Below, in pieces: positions 24,564-37,207 of a stretch of 64,000 nucleotides of DNA; positions within the stretch are counted from its first letter, which is position 1, and each line of letters opens with the position of its first letter. The stretch is from positions 21,646,001 through 21,710,000 of the forward strand of contig AP031358.1 in the NCBI GenBank assembly GCA_037833965.1, in the 5' to 3' direction. The translations under genes were made by a program, and so were the position numbers. The notes below the pieces were generated by a model that was given only the letters and a program-made list of their open reading frames with translations, did no database searches and was not told the origin of the DNA. Source of the stretch: Marchantia polymorpha subsp. ruderalis. Taxonomy: Eukaryota; Streptophyta; Marchantiopsida; Marchantiales; Marchantiaceae.

Positions 24564-27500
24564 CACTTATAGTCTACTACTGTAGCAATATTGCATATCA
24601 GTATTCTTCCGGATTGCACCTAATTTGCGTTAAATGCGCTCCAAAGCAAACCGCTCCAGTTTTGTTTCCACATAGATCAACTGTTTTCTTCTAAATTTGA
24701 TAGAAACCTATCCTACACTTCTGAAAGCTGTAATCTTTGGATGTTACAATGATCCAGATTGCTTTGGATCAAGATGACTTAACCGTGATGAGTGGCCGGT
24801 TTCAACACTGATCCGGATATTTAAAGTGACAGTACCCTCACTGCCCCGTATGTTTTAAGTGACTGGACACCCACTATCTTTTAACTCGTTACTCGCTAGT
24901 TTGGCAGTTGCGCCTGACCTACTCTCACATTGTTCAAGTGGTACTCCGATCTAGACGCAGTCACTCAGAGTCTGTTTGAACTACAACGACATTTTGGCTA
25001 AGCTGTATTCAATCTACTAAGTGATTCTTGAGGAATCTTTCTAGAATTTTCTTCTAGACCTAATCACAATGTTTTGTTTATTTGATGGGGAAATTCTAGC
25101 TTTAGCTCAAAATCCGAAACACGAACAACCGTGCCCTAGAGACCACCAGTAACATCTCGCAATGTGTCTCCTACCTCCAGGCTACTTCGGACTTCCGGAT
25201 CGAACCATGTTCTCCCGCCTACATCCGCCTCCAGCACCTTTAGCGATCTTCTGCTATCAGATCAACCGGCTCTCTTCCAAAATTATCTACGAGAGAATAA
25301 ACAAAGTAGAAGAACTACAACTTTCCACCACAATGAATCTTGCCACTAGACTCATGTCTTGCATTATGTCACAAAAGAACCACTTTTCGTTGCTAGTTGG
25401 AGAGTACACAAACTCCACGAAGAAAACAAGATACTTAACTACTAAGCCGCTTGGCTCTAAATACTAATTTTTTACCTATCATTATCCGCAAAGTCTTGCT
25501 GGAAAATCCTGTAGATCTCAGACCTGAGTCCGTGATTTTTGGATCGAAATCCAAAAATTTCAAATCTGAGTTTCCAAGTAGAGGACAGAGAATGCAAAAA
25601 GGGGCGTAAGAGGCGCAGAGAAAGACATTTAGAAAGAAAAACAAACAAACAAACAAGGAAGGAAAGAGAGAAAGGCGGTGGGTACCATTCTACCAAGTAC
25701 CTTCAGAAACTTCTTTCCGGATACTTCTAGACTAACTGCCAGGCAAAATCCTAGTTCTACCTAACCTTAGCTAGTAGCCGGGTGCAATATTGGGCTTCAT
25801 CGTTAATCGCTTTCTGGACTAAGGTACAAAAAAACATCCTAATCATTAAGCTGAATTACACCTGTCGAAGTTCCACTAAGTTTCTTAAGGCGATGGCCTC
25901 GGCGCTGAGGTGATTCGTTCACTTGGCTGACCGAAGAAGTCACCTTTGATCTTCCTCCGGTAGCTCATTCAGCTCTCTTCCCCTAGTTTTCACTCTTCCC
26001 TATATATTAGTACCGTCCTTTAGCCGCTATTTGAGTTTAAAGAACTCTGCGCGACACCTAACTTCTAATTGTAATGTACTAAAATAATTCTAGCCAAATA
26101 CTACATAGTCTAGTACTACTTTATCTCTTTTGTCCGATTTGCTAGTACAAGTACCGGAACTATGTGGGAACCGATTCCCACATATACACCTTTTTTACCC
26201 ATGAGCGTACTCACGAACGCTGTCCGGTTTGTATAATTTCACCGGGGATCCATTAGTTTGAGTGTCTAGAGGTTTTCCGTCTAGATCTTCTAATTGCAAG
26301 GATCCGTTTGATTAAATTTTACAAACTTTGAAGGTTCCCATCCACTGGATGTGTAGTTTACCTGGAAATTTTTTATGACGGCTGTCATACAGAAGCAGCA
26401 GGCCCCATTCTTTGATTTTTGTTATGTAAGATTTTTGTCTAGATACTTAACTTTTATCACTATGATTGATTTTACTCACATAATTATAGATGCTGCATCC
26501 AAAAAGAACCCCTGGGTTCCCACAGCTGGCTCCCGGTTAGTAGGGACAATGCCATGTCTTTAACAACATAAGCACACTGTGGTTACAACCGAATCCTCTC
26601 CAACCGAACACTTCACGAAAGTTGCTCCATAACCTGAGCCATAGTGTTTCCATAATAATACATATGCCATCGCTAAAACGTCCTCTCCTCCTACCCTTCC
26701 GCCTGTTTGCTCTCCCGGGTTTGGCCGGCATCCAGATCCCCAATAGTGGTTGATAATGCTCTCTCAACGATTCGGAAGGTTTGGACATCTTGTTCGGACT
26801 CTCTCACAGCCTTTTCCTGCTGCTGCTGCCTCCTCGAGCCTCCAGGCCCCGATGACTCATCTTCTAGCGCACCTCCATCATCCCAACCATTCCTAATCTC
26901 GAGAAGACCTCCATCCTGGCCGATATACAACTCTCGGGAGGTTCAGAGGTTCCTGTACTTTGTACGTCCACACAGCTGATTCTGTACAGATGTAATGGAC
27001 TTATCTACCTGTCCACCTTATACTGCTTGAGAATGGTTCGGTTCCCATAATTGACGGTAGTATGATTTGGTCATGCATTCATTCAAAAATTGTATTCTCT
27101 AGGTTCCAATTATATGCCTTACAACTTACTTACAACTGAATTTTCATTCCACTTGAAAACAATAATCATCAGAATTGCTCTTACACTGCTTCATCATAGT
27201 CTTCGATTTGTATGTACTTAGGTCTCAGCTGTAGCCTCAAACCTCTTGACAATTTCTGTGATTCATCAGCCGTCATAGACGGTCAATTCCCCGAAGGAGT
27301 GTTACAGAACAAATGCAAATTCGAGTGCAAGGTGGGACGAAGCTGCAAAATCTTGATCACAATTACAGAAAAGAAAGACTGCTTGGTCGATTGTACAATA
27401 TTATGTCCCTTAAAACACATAGTTTCTAGTGAAGATTCTTCAGAGAGATGTGAAAGCTATGACTCTTGCCACTCTTGGAGTTTCATACACCTGATGCCGA

Positions 27501-28379
27501 TCGATTATTTCCTGTCATGACTAGGGATAGGAAGAGAATGTTAGAATTCTCCTACCGACGTGATGTCCATGCTCGTGATCAGCCGGAGGCAATCTATAAT
27601 GGTGAACCTGATCATGGGAGTTTCGGGGGCCAGGGCGGGCTTGGGTAGAGCAGGGATGATAGTTCTGTGAAGATAAATTCTCGCCATTCAATTGACCTCG
27701 GCAGTTCCTCTCGGTCCTGCCGCGAGAGCTCCCTTGGTAGTGAAGGTTTGATTGGACTTTCTGAAACCAGAGACACCATGGTGTCGTAAATTTGCTGTTT
27801 TCGAGAAAGTGCGGTGGCAGCAATATCCGATGCAAAAGTCCTTAAAGATCACGGAGAGGCTGCACCACTTTTATACCTCTTGGTCTGATCAATCATCGAG
27901 TGTTTTGCAGATCTCTGGTCATTTTCGCGCAGTTTGTCAGGACAAAGTGAAGGCTGTGTCAGGACCCATGTGACTGAAGACCTGCTAATACTGAAGCACG
28001 TTGACAATGGCTTGTGGTACCTGTAATACGTTCATATGTGTTTTCATGCTCTTCACTGATACTTCATCAGTGAAGAGTTGTTCATCGTGCAACAACAGAG
28101 GAATTATGGAAGTTCAAGGTGACCACCCCACGTGTCAAGTGAAGGGATTTCATCATGGTGAGACTTACAACAAGAGAATTTGAACACTCTACCCTCAAAG
28201 AGTCATCTTCAGAGTTTAACCGAGCCCTGATCTTCTTCAGAAACATAACTGTGCGATTGACATGATGTCAAAGATTATAAAAGACTTACGTAAGGAATAT
28301 TTTGCAGAGTTGTATATTGCATGAGGATCTAATCATATGGTTGTCATCTGCATAATGACATTCTAACCTCTTGAAATTC
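24564..28379. other. Unassigned region between decayed retroelements and the ROCO gene
   Basis: No protein domain was recognised. Open but unconvincing frames include 25162-25467 (+), 26691-26930 (-, Gln/Arg-rich) and 27212-27520 (+, Cys-rich, 102 codons). A short (CAAA)n tract lies near 25,640-25,660 and a perfect hairpin at 28049-28077. The last part should contain the 3' UTR of the minus-strand ROCO gene ending at 28380. Codon-like patterns are too weak to call exons. Confidence 0.4.
28049..28077. repeat. Perfect 12-bp inverted repeat with 5-nt loop
   Basis: Arms 28049-28060 (CTCTTCACTGAT) and 28066-28077 (ATCAGTGAAGAG) are exact reverse complements around ACTTC. It lies about 300 bp past the ROCO stop codon. 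No T-run follows. It could be part of a small RNA precursor or a 3' UTR structure, but neither is demonstrated. Confidence 0.6.
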
Positions 28380-31300
28380 CTAATCTGTCAAAATGCCTGA
28401 ACCACGACCTTTATTCATGCACTCCTCGCACACCCATGCATGCCCACCTAATTCTGGTCTCACGTATTTCACCTGATACAACTTGAAGATTGCCGAATAG
28501 TTAATAGGCGCAAGAGTTTGCTGAATCCTCAGCCATGCTTCTTTCAGCTCCTTGCTCTCTCCACCTTTTACAACTGCCCTACGATCATGATCGCTAATGC
28601 CATCTAGTTTAACAACATCAGATCTTAAATCTGCCCAGTCCGGAATCACTTGGCCCAACCCCACTGTCTTATCCAGTCCAGCCTTTGCAGCATAATACAA
28701 GACTTTGTATGAAATTTCAATAGTTTTCCGAATCCACCTGCAATTCTCTCGATTCAAAAGTATCTGCAAACCTTCTTGATCTTTTACAGGGTGATACCCA
28801 GTTACAGACTCACACATCAAGTGTAAGCGAACGGTTGTCCCAACATGCAGAAATGAACTCATCCTGTAGAATATGCCAACATCGTCCGTAACATAGGGTC
28901 TCTTGGGAGCTCTCGGCAGCTGAAGAGATGAAGAATACTGAATGATGGTGTCCACTTTGGACATGAAGGCACTTGACGTTGACTGCAGTTCTTGTTGCAA
29001 AGAGATTATCTGTCCCACCTTATTTTCCAATCTCTGCACAATGCTCACCACTGATCTCAACTCCTTATCCACACCATCAAACCTTCGTACTATATTTCCT
29101 TCCAGCTGATGTATCGTAGACAAAATAAGTCCGGTTGAACAATTTTCTACACTTGTGCTGGATGAAGGTTGATTGGAGTCTTTCCCATCAGGAAAATTCG
29201 AATTGCTGATCATGTTTTCATCTTCAGGGTGAGACGAAGCCAAATCATTGTTCACGCCGGTTAAACCTTGCTGCAATGACTCCAATTGTTGCATTCGCTT
29301 CTGTCGGATCTCATTCACAACCGCTTCCACATCGCTCTCCCACAGCAACTCCCTAGCTCTTTCGAATATAACATGTGTTGTGTAATCTTCAATCAAGGGC
29401 CAAGAGTGCTCATAGTTGAACAACTCATGTTCCTTCTCCAAGTGAGATTTATCCAACGGAATATTCTCAAGTATGTGTTCGATGCTAAGAGTGAATGCCG
29501 ATTTGAGATCCTTGATTAGAATTGCCCCTCTTAGATGACTCGGAATAAGCTTCTCCACGCAAATTGTCTGGATCACACCGAGCACTAACGCCACCCCGGG
29601 ACAACCTTTGGGTGATGCACAAAATGATATCAACTCCTGGACGATATGCTTCATCACGTATTTCAGAGCCATGTCCCTTGATTTATACGTCGAGCATAAC
29701 ATCAAAACATCCACGTAACTGTGGGATCTATCTTGTTCGACGTAGATCTCATGCCCATCATGAAAAAGTCGCAAATAGTGTCGAGAGCAGGTCACGTTCT
29801 CCTTGGAAACATGCATCTCCGATATCAGCTTGCGTCTCATGAACATCTACAATAGTACAAAATTTGGTAAATATTGAGCTGCACATCTTAAAAAATGAAT
29901 TCAACTAATGAAAATGTAACATTCCATTCATCTTACACAAGTTACAATCAAAACTTTACCGCATTCAATCTTCTCACAGTATGTATGAAATCACCTGGAA
30001 GCATGGGAAAAAAGCAGCTGTCAATGACATCGTTCTTTCATCTTGGCATTGAATCCGGATGCCGACAAACTTTGAGATCTCAATCCTTGTTTTCCAAGCC
30101 ATTGACTCCACGTGCGCCACTTCTTGATGCCCGTGTGCTTCCATGCTTGGATGCTCAGGTACGAAGGAGGGGATGAAATACTCAGAAGTATCTTCGAGCT
30201 TGAAACACAAATCTAAGGAGATAAGGATGTTTTCAATCACCTCTCTGTGCACAACTGTCTCTGCATGTGATTGCTTTCCCAGACACTTCTCTGTCAACCG
30301 AGCAAAGACACTCTCACTTGCATGAGGTTGATTTCCCAGAAACTCCTCTATCAACCGAGCAAAGACACTATCACTCACAAATCCGTTACGACTTGTGTAT
30401 GAGTCACGTGATATCAATCTGCGAGAAGATCTAAACTTTTGAACTTCAAAATTTTGACCCAAAGCTACGAGCTCACCCAATAATGTATTGGTGAGCCAGT
30501 TTGGATCCACAATGATGAAATCAAAGTTGGGGATGGATACGATGGATCCAACGTCATTCAAATAGGATATAACTGATTTCATTATCCTTGAATGATTAAC
30601 ATGGAGAGCAGAAGAGAATGAATTGAATTGTGTCAAGCTAGGGGCGCAGAAGTCATCAAATTTTGTGGATGGCCAAAGAGGGATACTTCTGTTTTCCTTG
30701 GTATTTGTAACCAAGAGGGAAGAGAGATGGGAACACAATTGGGGAACCTGTAAGGATTTTTTACTCAACAACTTCTTGAAGATCTCAAAAATGTGAGTTT
30801 TGAGAGGAATAACTGGCTTCTTTTTCCGAGCATCTATATGAAAAAACTCTTGAATAGGATGTAGATCTACAAATTTTGCAAATCTGTTGGTGAGTTCATT
30901 CACTATGGAATGAGCCCAAGTCAAAGAGTTGGATTTGATTTTATCCTTGTGTGAAATCACGACAAGAACTTGTGGACGATTATTTCCCGTAACTCTAATG
31001 GTGGATGAGATGAAACTCAACCATTCCTTCAACTCTGTTCTCAAACAAGAGTCTTCTTTTCGAGAAAATGTTTTATCACAGAATGGGCTATACACAAATA
31101 TAAAAACACTGAAATAGCTGGTTTGAGGGAAGAGCACACTCTGAAGAGTACGAAAAATTCCTTGTCCCGCAAGATCCCAAATTGAAATCTGGAGTTTATC
31201 ATAGTTCTGCAAAAATTCCACTTCAACACCTTTGGTCCTCCACTTCAATGCTTTGTTGTGGAGCCAACTTTTGCCTTCTACTATCTTCATCAGGGTTTGA

Positions 31301-33289
31301 CGTAACTGAGTCTTGCCTGTAGATTGAATACACATAACCACAACAAATATCACTTGTTACTTGAGATATTTTTACAAATTACTTGATATCATATTTATAA
31401 ATATATTGCGTTGATACACAAGAGTGGAAAGAAATCTGAATTAACCATTAGTTTTAAAAATGTTTGAAAAGGTCTTTCTTAATTTCGAATTCATTACTAT
31501 TTCACTTTTATTTTCTTATTATTCTGTTTTAGTTTTCACACAAATCCAAATACATGCAAATACAAAAGTAAACTTCATAAAATAATTTAAAATTTAAAAA
31601 GTAAAACATCATATTGCTTGTTCAAAAGCCATATAACTTGCAGATCAGGTTACCTGCTCTAGGAGAGCCGCATAAGAAGAGTCGACCAGCTTTTGCATCT
31701 CCAAATTCTAATTTAGCTTCTCTGAATTCGGACATGTAGACTGACCGCTTCTTGTTGTGCTTCAGGGCCTCCTGAATCTGCGCGTCCTTCCCGTCCATTG
31801 CCCATGAGGTTGCCGAGACATCTATTTCCCGGAGAGATAAGTTCACTTGCAGAAGATCCATCAGTTCCCTGAATGTCTCTTCGTCGAAAGCCGGTTTGTA
31901 GGTCGACCAAGGGTTCCCCAAAGTCAAGTGAGTGAGACTTGTGTTCTCACGCAGGAACCAAAATAGGTGCTTCCACCATATTTCATGCAGAGGATCTTCG
32001 CTTTGTGGATATAATGATAGACTCTCCAGGACTGAAGAATTACCACTTTTTCCATTACTCGGGAAGATACTTTCCAGTCTCTCTTGGAAATTATCTATAC
32101 CTGAAGTGGAAAACTTTCGCCAATGAAGAACGAAAGATTTTACAGATTTGATTTCTCCGCGCAGAACCTTTCCTAAAATGGTGAGCTCTGAAAGATTTTC
32201 GAAAGTGACACTGAGTGAAACCTCCATGATGGGGGCCTTGTTATCAGAGCTAGCAGCACACGCAAGCTCTTCTAATCCTTCCAGGGGACCTCCAGGGCCA
32301 CTCACGGCATCTAACACATTTGACACTTGAATAGTTTTTACTGTGTTATTGACCCGTATGGCTTGTCCTACCACACGCCATTCCTCGGGAGGCATGTCGA
32401 TATTGGACAACTTCACCTCCTTCAATTTCACCTTCTCGTAAATGAGAACATGTCTCACAGAATGTCCGAGTACAGGCATGTGCATCATCTCGAGATGTTC
32501 AATCGACTGGTTGCCATCATCCGAGGCAAATACCTGCCGCAACAAGTCCGATGCTCCGCTATTCACGCACTCTAATCTCAATGTTTTTATAGACGAGCTC
32601 AGGTTTATAGCTTGGGACAGGGTTCGAACGACCTCCTCGTCCATGTCGCACATGTGGGGCCCAGTGCCGCCTAAACTCAGCATTTTTAATCGAGGAGCAC
32701 TGTTGATCATGTCAGCCACATGCTCGACCGCACTCGAGTCCTCCCACGCAGCGTTATGTAATTCTAAGGACTCGAGTTTAGATTCAGACTTTCCTCGCAT
32801 TCCTTTTGAGAGATTCAAAAAACATGTCGCACTCAAACTGCAATTGAAAATTGCCAAATCTGTTGCGTAACGGGTATTCAGAACGATCCCCAGCTTCGTA
32901 CACAAGAGCTCCATTTCCCCATGTGAACTCCACGTCAACCGTTCAAATCTTATCACTCGTAGATTGGGGCTCCAATTAAAAACTCTGAAAACTGTATTCC
33001 ACTCGACAGGAGTCAACCTCGATATATTTCCGCCACAAATACCTGATATGTTCAGCTCCTCAAGGGTGTTGCAGCTGCCGATTGCCTCCAGCACTTGAAG
33101 GCGAACTTTGCTCTGCCACCTCGTCATCTTCGAGAGCGATGCACGCTCCGGAAAGAAATCCAGAAATTGTGGCCCCCTGAAATTATAATCGGGAAGCCTC
33201 CCAATTATAGGCTCGCCTTCTCCTTCCAGACGCCGTATAAGGTCCTGGATGGCGGAAGGAAGCTCCGGTTCCTCGTCTGCGAAATCCAT
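28380..33289 (-). CDS. ROCO protein (LRR-Roc-COR), TORNADO1-like, three exons
   Basis: Large intracellular GTPase scaffold. Exons on the minus strand are 33289-31654, 31316-29995 and 29846-28380, with GT-AG introns; joined length is 4,425 nt (1,474 aa). Exon 1 encodes leucine-rich repeats (about 70-510; for example LEELNIS, LESLELHN, LKMLSLGG, LTHLTLG). The Walker A motif GSPRAGKT (541-548) is completed across intron 1. Exon 2 continues the Roc domain with switch-I RTKG (from 572), the G3 motif WDLAGQ (592-597) and a G4-like SHKD, then the COR domain (YLNDVGSIVSIP, IIVDPNWL). Exon 3 adds a C-terminal region with a coiled-coil-like stretch (LEGNIVRRFDGVDKELRSVV) and ends WVCEECMNKGRG. Plant ROCO proteins (TRN1/LOP1 in Arabidopsis) affect cell-expansion and auxin-related patterning; this gene's role is unknown. 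No kinase domain is seen. The start at 33289 is the first in-frame ATG. A 5' exon could extend the protein, because the frame stays open upstream to a GTG at 33346. Confidence 0.88.
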
Positions 33290-33293
33290 TCCC

Positions 33294-33640
33294 CGTGTCG
33301 CAAGTTCGGCAGCGTCACTTGCGATGGACAAACCTGCACCTTCCACTCTCTCCTCCCTTCTTGCACAGACAGAAACGTTTGGTGCTTGGAATGTGCGGTC
33401 GCAATGTAACCTCGACTACAGGAGGCCCTCTCCTCGATCCGCAAGCCCGGGTATCCCGACGAAAACTGATTTTCCCGTCGCAGTGTCAAGTGTGCAAGTG
33501 CGTGCTGGGCACGAGACTTCTTGCAATCTGCAAGAGTAGAGACACAAAGATTACTCCCAGCTCTGCACAGATGCGGATCAAGAGCAATCAATACGAACGC
33601 AGGTGCAAATTGGAAGCAAGAGGCTGCTCGAACCCAGTGC
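33294..33640. repeat. Diverged tandem duplication, unit 1 (ROCO 5' end)
   Basis: Matches 33681-34002 in the same orientation at a spacing of 387 bp. Shared landmarks are CGTGTCGCAAGTTCGGCAGC against CGTGTTGCAAGTTGAGCAGC at the left, GAAACGTTTGGTGCTTGG in the middle, and AAAACTGATTTTCCCGT then GCAAGAGNCTGCTCG at the right. The unit lies immediately upstream of the ROCO start codon and so probably spans its 5' UTR or promoter. Confidence 0.85.
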
Positions 33641-33680
33641 AGTGTACGACAATCGATGTGAATCTAAATGTGAATCAAAA

Positions 33681-34002
33681 CGTGTTGCAAGTTGAGCAGC
33701 GTCACTAACGATGTACGCACCTGCACCTTTCGCAAAGGAAGAAACGTTTGGTGCTTGGCATGCGCGGGCGAAATGTAACCTGGCCTCCGGGAGGCCCTCT
33801 CTTCGATCCGCAACCCCGCCTCTCCCGAAGAAAACTGATTTTCCCGTGGCAGTGTCATGTGTGCAAGTGCGTGGTGGGCATGAGACTTCGTGCAATCTGC
33901 ATGAGTAGTGAGACAAATATTACTCCAAGCTATGCACGGAATCGAATCAAGAGCAATCATTTGCTTCCGATTTGCACAATCGGAAGCAAGAGACTGCTCG
34001 AA
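33681..34002. repeat. Diverged tandem duplication, unit 2
   Basis: Second copy of the unit at 33294-33640. On the minus strand it preserves a counterpart of the codons just upstream of the ROCO ATG (GAGLSIASDAAELATR in unit 1 against GAGAYIVSDAAQLATR in unit 2), but the coding body is not repeated. It may be the relic of a second ROCO 5' end or of an unequal crossover. Confidence 0.8.
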
Positions 34003-34344
34003 ATCAGTGGAAACAAAATGAACCAACAGAAAATTAAAAGTTAAAAGCAAAATTGTATACCATGTGGCAAAGGGTACTTCGCGCCTCTCGGAACGCAAAC
34101 TCGAACGGAGGGAGGAGTTATATGTGACCGAACAACTGACAGCTTTGCTGCAGGTGAATCTGAAATCCAAAACAACAAACGCCCAGATATGAAATGCTGA
34201 ATTTCATGGAATGCATGATAGTGCAGATATTTCACGTGTTCGTCCTCACATAGTACAGCTCCTCTGTACTCTGATTGGAAAATGTTCTTGGAAGGTCAGA
34301 GTGGATGTTGACTTTGTTGTACAAGCCCAACAGTATACGTTGAG

Positions 34345-34366
34345 TCACACTGATGCAACAGTGTGA
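34345..34366. repeat. Perfect 8-bp inverted repeat
   Basis: TCACACTG (34345-34352) and CAGTGTGA (34359-34366) are exact reverse complements around 6 bases. It sits about 1.05 kb upstream of the ROCO ATG. It could be a binding site for a dimeric factor; function unknown. Confidence 0.5.
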
Positions 34367-34501
34367 TGATACACTCGATCTCGTCTCGCCGGCAACGAAG
34401 ATTTCAAACTTTATCTTCGTCGAATCATTTTCCTCAAATAGTTGATCTATTCAAGCAAGTGGATGTAACATGAAAACTGAGTGGCACATGCGCTGTCAGC
34501 C

Positions 34502-34534
34502 TGGTTGACAAAGCCTATTGTGCTTTGTCAACCA
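34502..34534. repeat. Perfect 13-bp inverted repeat with 7-nt loop
   Basis: TGGTTGACAAAGC (34502-34514) and GCTTTGTCAACCA (34522-34534) are exact reverse complements. The arms contain TTGAC/GTCAA, the core of the WRKY W-box, in both orientations. A short T-run follows at about 34,538. It lies 1.2 kb upstream of the ROCO gene. A regulatory role is inferred only from the motif. Confidence 0.6.
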
Positions 34535-37207
34535 CGCTTTTTCTTGCTTTAAATATCGGTTCAGAACAAAGTGATCAGCTTTTTGGTAGTTTACTAAAAG
34601 TATTGTTCAAGAACTTTTAACAAGGTAGAAGAGCACTCGAGATTCTGGATTGCTGATATGATTGTTCTTCTAGCTCAAGTGTCAAGCATGTGAGCAGAAG
34701 AACAGTTCCAGTTCCAGAGTCTCGAGGTCTTTACACTTCAAACATGAAACTGAAATCTTATTTCGTCCGTGCTACGAGCACTTTTGCTTGTTTATCTCGT
34801 CGTATAGAAGACCATAGAACCAGGATCCTTGCTGAAGTTAAATTTTTTTACATTGCTTACAAGTGAAGAGAAACTGTGCTGTATACATGACTTAAAACAT
34901 ACTTCTGATGCTAAATGCTAGATAACAATGATTCGTGACTTCAGATGAAGATCTGATGTAACTATACATAGAAGCTCAAGTATTAGATATATTGCCTGAC
35001 ATGAAACAAGTCACACTGCCACTTTTGCACTCCTATTCTCATATCATAAATCAAAACATCTCAAATGAAAAATCTTGAGAACATTTGATAAAATCGTTGA
35101 AACGAAACGTGTTATGTCATGTCTTTGTTTCTCTCTCTTTTATCTGAAGCATATTCAAATACATTTTTGTTACAGAATTGGAAATTGTGATTAAATAACT
35201 CTCTATTATATGTGTATTGTGATTTCCATGTTTATTTGATGATACTTCTGATCTCAAAATGTTGAATCATAGACAGGCTCTAATGAATTGTTTTGAACAA
35301 GTTATTATACAATAAAAGTTACTTACATATGTCATGTGTATGCATGTTGGATTCGAATTTGAGTCGGATGCACGTTGGGACGTGGTTGACGGTCGAGTAG
35401 CGTTGAGGTGGGTCGACTCTCGATGAAGAGTATAGTCGAGGCGAGCTCCAAAAACTGTAAGTTCTTCGAGTTGAGCCTTTCGCGTATGGGATTTTTTCAC
35501 TAGCTTCGACTCTAGGTATCTGAGAGTGAAGTGAGTTTGACTCGACTCTGTGTTTTGTGTTTCGGACTTTTTACTCGAAGAACTACATGAATAGTGAATA
35601 CGTCCGTGTAGTGAGTTCAGATTTTTGCTCTTGTTTTTATCGGTTTTATTTTTGTGGTTTTTGTTTGTGCAAAGTGTTTTCAATAGTTTTTCTCCGGTGT
35701 TTTGTTTCTGTGTGATACCTTTTGTGCTCACCGAGATTTGGAATTACGTTTGGTCCCAACTATCCCAAGTGCAATTGTAGTATGTCTCGCTTGATAGTAT
35801 ACATGGCAAAAAAGGGAAAGCGTCTGACGCTATGGCGAGCGCAGTTAGGGTAGATGGCAACGAGACAGCACCGTCGGCACAAACTAGAGGAAAATTTTGC
35901 GTGAGCCATGATGTCGTCAGTGTTGAATCTGAAAACTGAGGCGATATTCAATTATTGACCTGCGCGAGCTTTCCAGAAAGCTTTCAGACACATTGGGTGA
36001 TCGGGCGGTGGGTCATTGTGATTAGCCGATGATGCAGTTGTCGGAACTCCAATCCACGTGACAGTTGCCGATTGGTTTCTGCACTTGTCAAAGTCCTCCG
36101 ACCCGACGTGGCACCAATTTTAAGCTTTATTATCGTGTTCAGATTTGTGGGCTTTTGAAGCCTCTTGTTCATAATGTTCATAATCTTGCTCCCTCTTAAT
36201 CAATCAGGCTCTAGTGTTTGATCACCCTCCCCTCGGTGCTTTGAATGGCAAGATTATGGACATTATTCTCGTGACCTCTAACTCAACAGGACTTGTCGTT
36301 CACTGAACCTGTCGGAGCCCAAAAATGATTAAATTTCAAGCCTCAAAATCGGATTTGCGTCAAGCTGAATGATTTTTGCCACGGTAATCTTGAAGTACAG
36401 GCTTCCAAATCCGGAATATTCATTTCATTTCGTTCTCTGGCCGTCGACCGGTTTTTCTTGCAGTCCGGATGAGCTGCCAGGAAGTTGGAGGCGGGTGAGT
36501 TTCAGCCAAGAATGAGAACTTGGAGTTCAGATTGTGCATGAGAATTTTGAGGCTATTTTAAATCAAAGCAGAGTTTGCATGTCACTTTGAAGAGATGCGA
36601 GAAAGCCACATTTCGCCATTCTGAAATCTTCGCTCTGGCGGGCACGCGGCCTGGAGATTCCACACGGCTGACCTTGAGGAAGCATTGTGTGCTGATGATG
36701 CACTCGCCAAGGATGCTCAAACTTTGCAAGACGATAAGTATAAACTCTGAGATCGTTTCAAGAGCTGTGATGTAATGTTGTTGGTAAGGATAGATACCAA
36801 GCAACTGCTTATCTATTTGATGCAGACCAAGGTTTGGAATTATTTCTTCTAGCGGAAAGGTATCTCAAGCAGATAAGCACACTCCCATGACAAGTGTAAT
36901 AGAGGGAGGAACATCTGTGTCGGATTTGATAGCGAAAGTTATTTCGGAAAGTCTTTGTTAGAAAGTGAAGTAGAGACACTTGGAAGGCAGCGTCCATAGA
37001 AGGCATCATTGAACTTCAAAGACGAGAAAAAGCACCAGAAACGTCCAAAAGGTAGCAAAGACGGCTTTTGTGATGCCTGAATTCGGGCCGAAGGAAAATC
37101 TTTACTACTTGTTCCAGTCTATCTTCGGGTGAAATGAAGGCTGAAATTGGACCTAATTTTGGACTAGAGTGAAGGAAGAAAGTTGCACTTGAGGCCAGAT
37201 AAATAGA

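Larger units (their letters stand above)
34003..37207. other. Intergenic region, no supported gene
   Basis: Upstream region of the minus-strand ROCO gene. It holds two clean hairpins (34345-34366 and 34502-34534). A 154-codon minus frame at 35267-35731 is rich in Ser, Thr, Lys and Asn with no recognised domain. No LTR or transposase signature was recognised. Confidence 0.4.

Noticed and set aside
27575..27720. Short minus-strand frame starting MARIYLHRTI (48 codons)
   Set aside because: Has an ATG and plausible composition, but is too short, with no domain and no splice partners that could be identified.
33290..33346. Extension of ROCO upstream to a GTG codon
   Set aside because: GTG is not a normal plant start. 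The first in-frame ATG at 33289 was chosen, although an upstream spliced exon remains possible.
33205..33591. Minus frame of 128 codons over the ROCO 5' duplication
   Set aside because: Similar peptides appear in both repeat units only because the DNA is duplicated; it overlaps the ROCO frame in a different phase.
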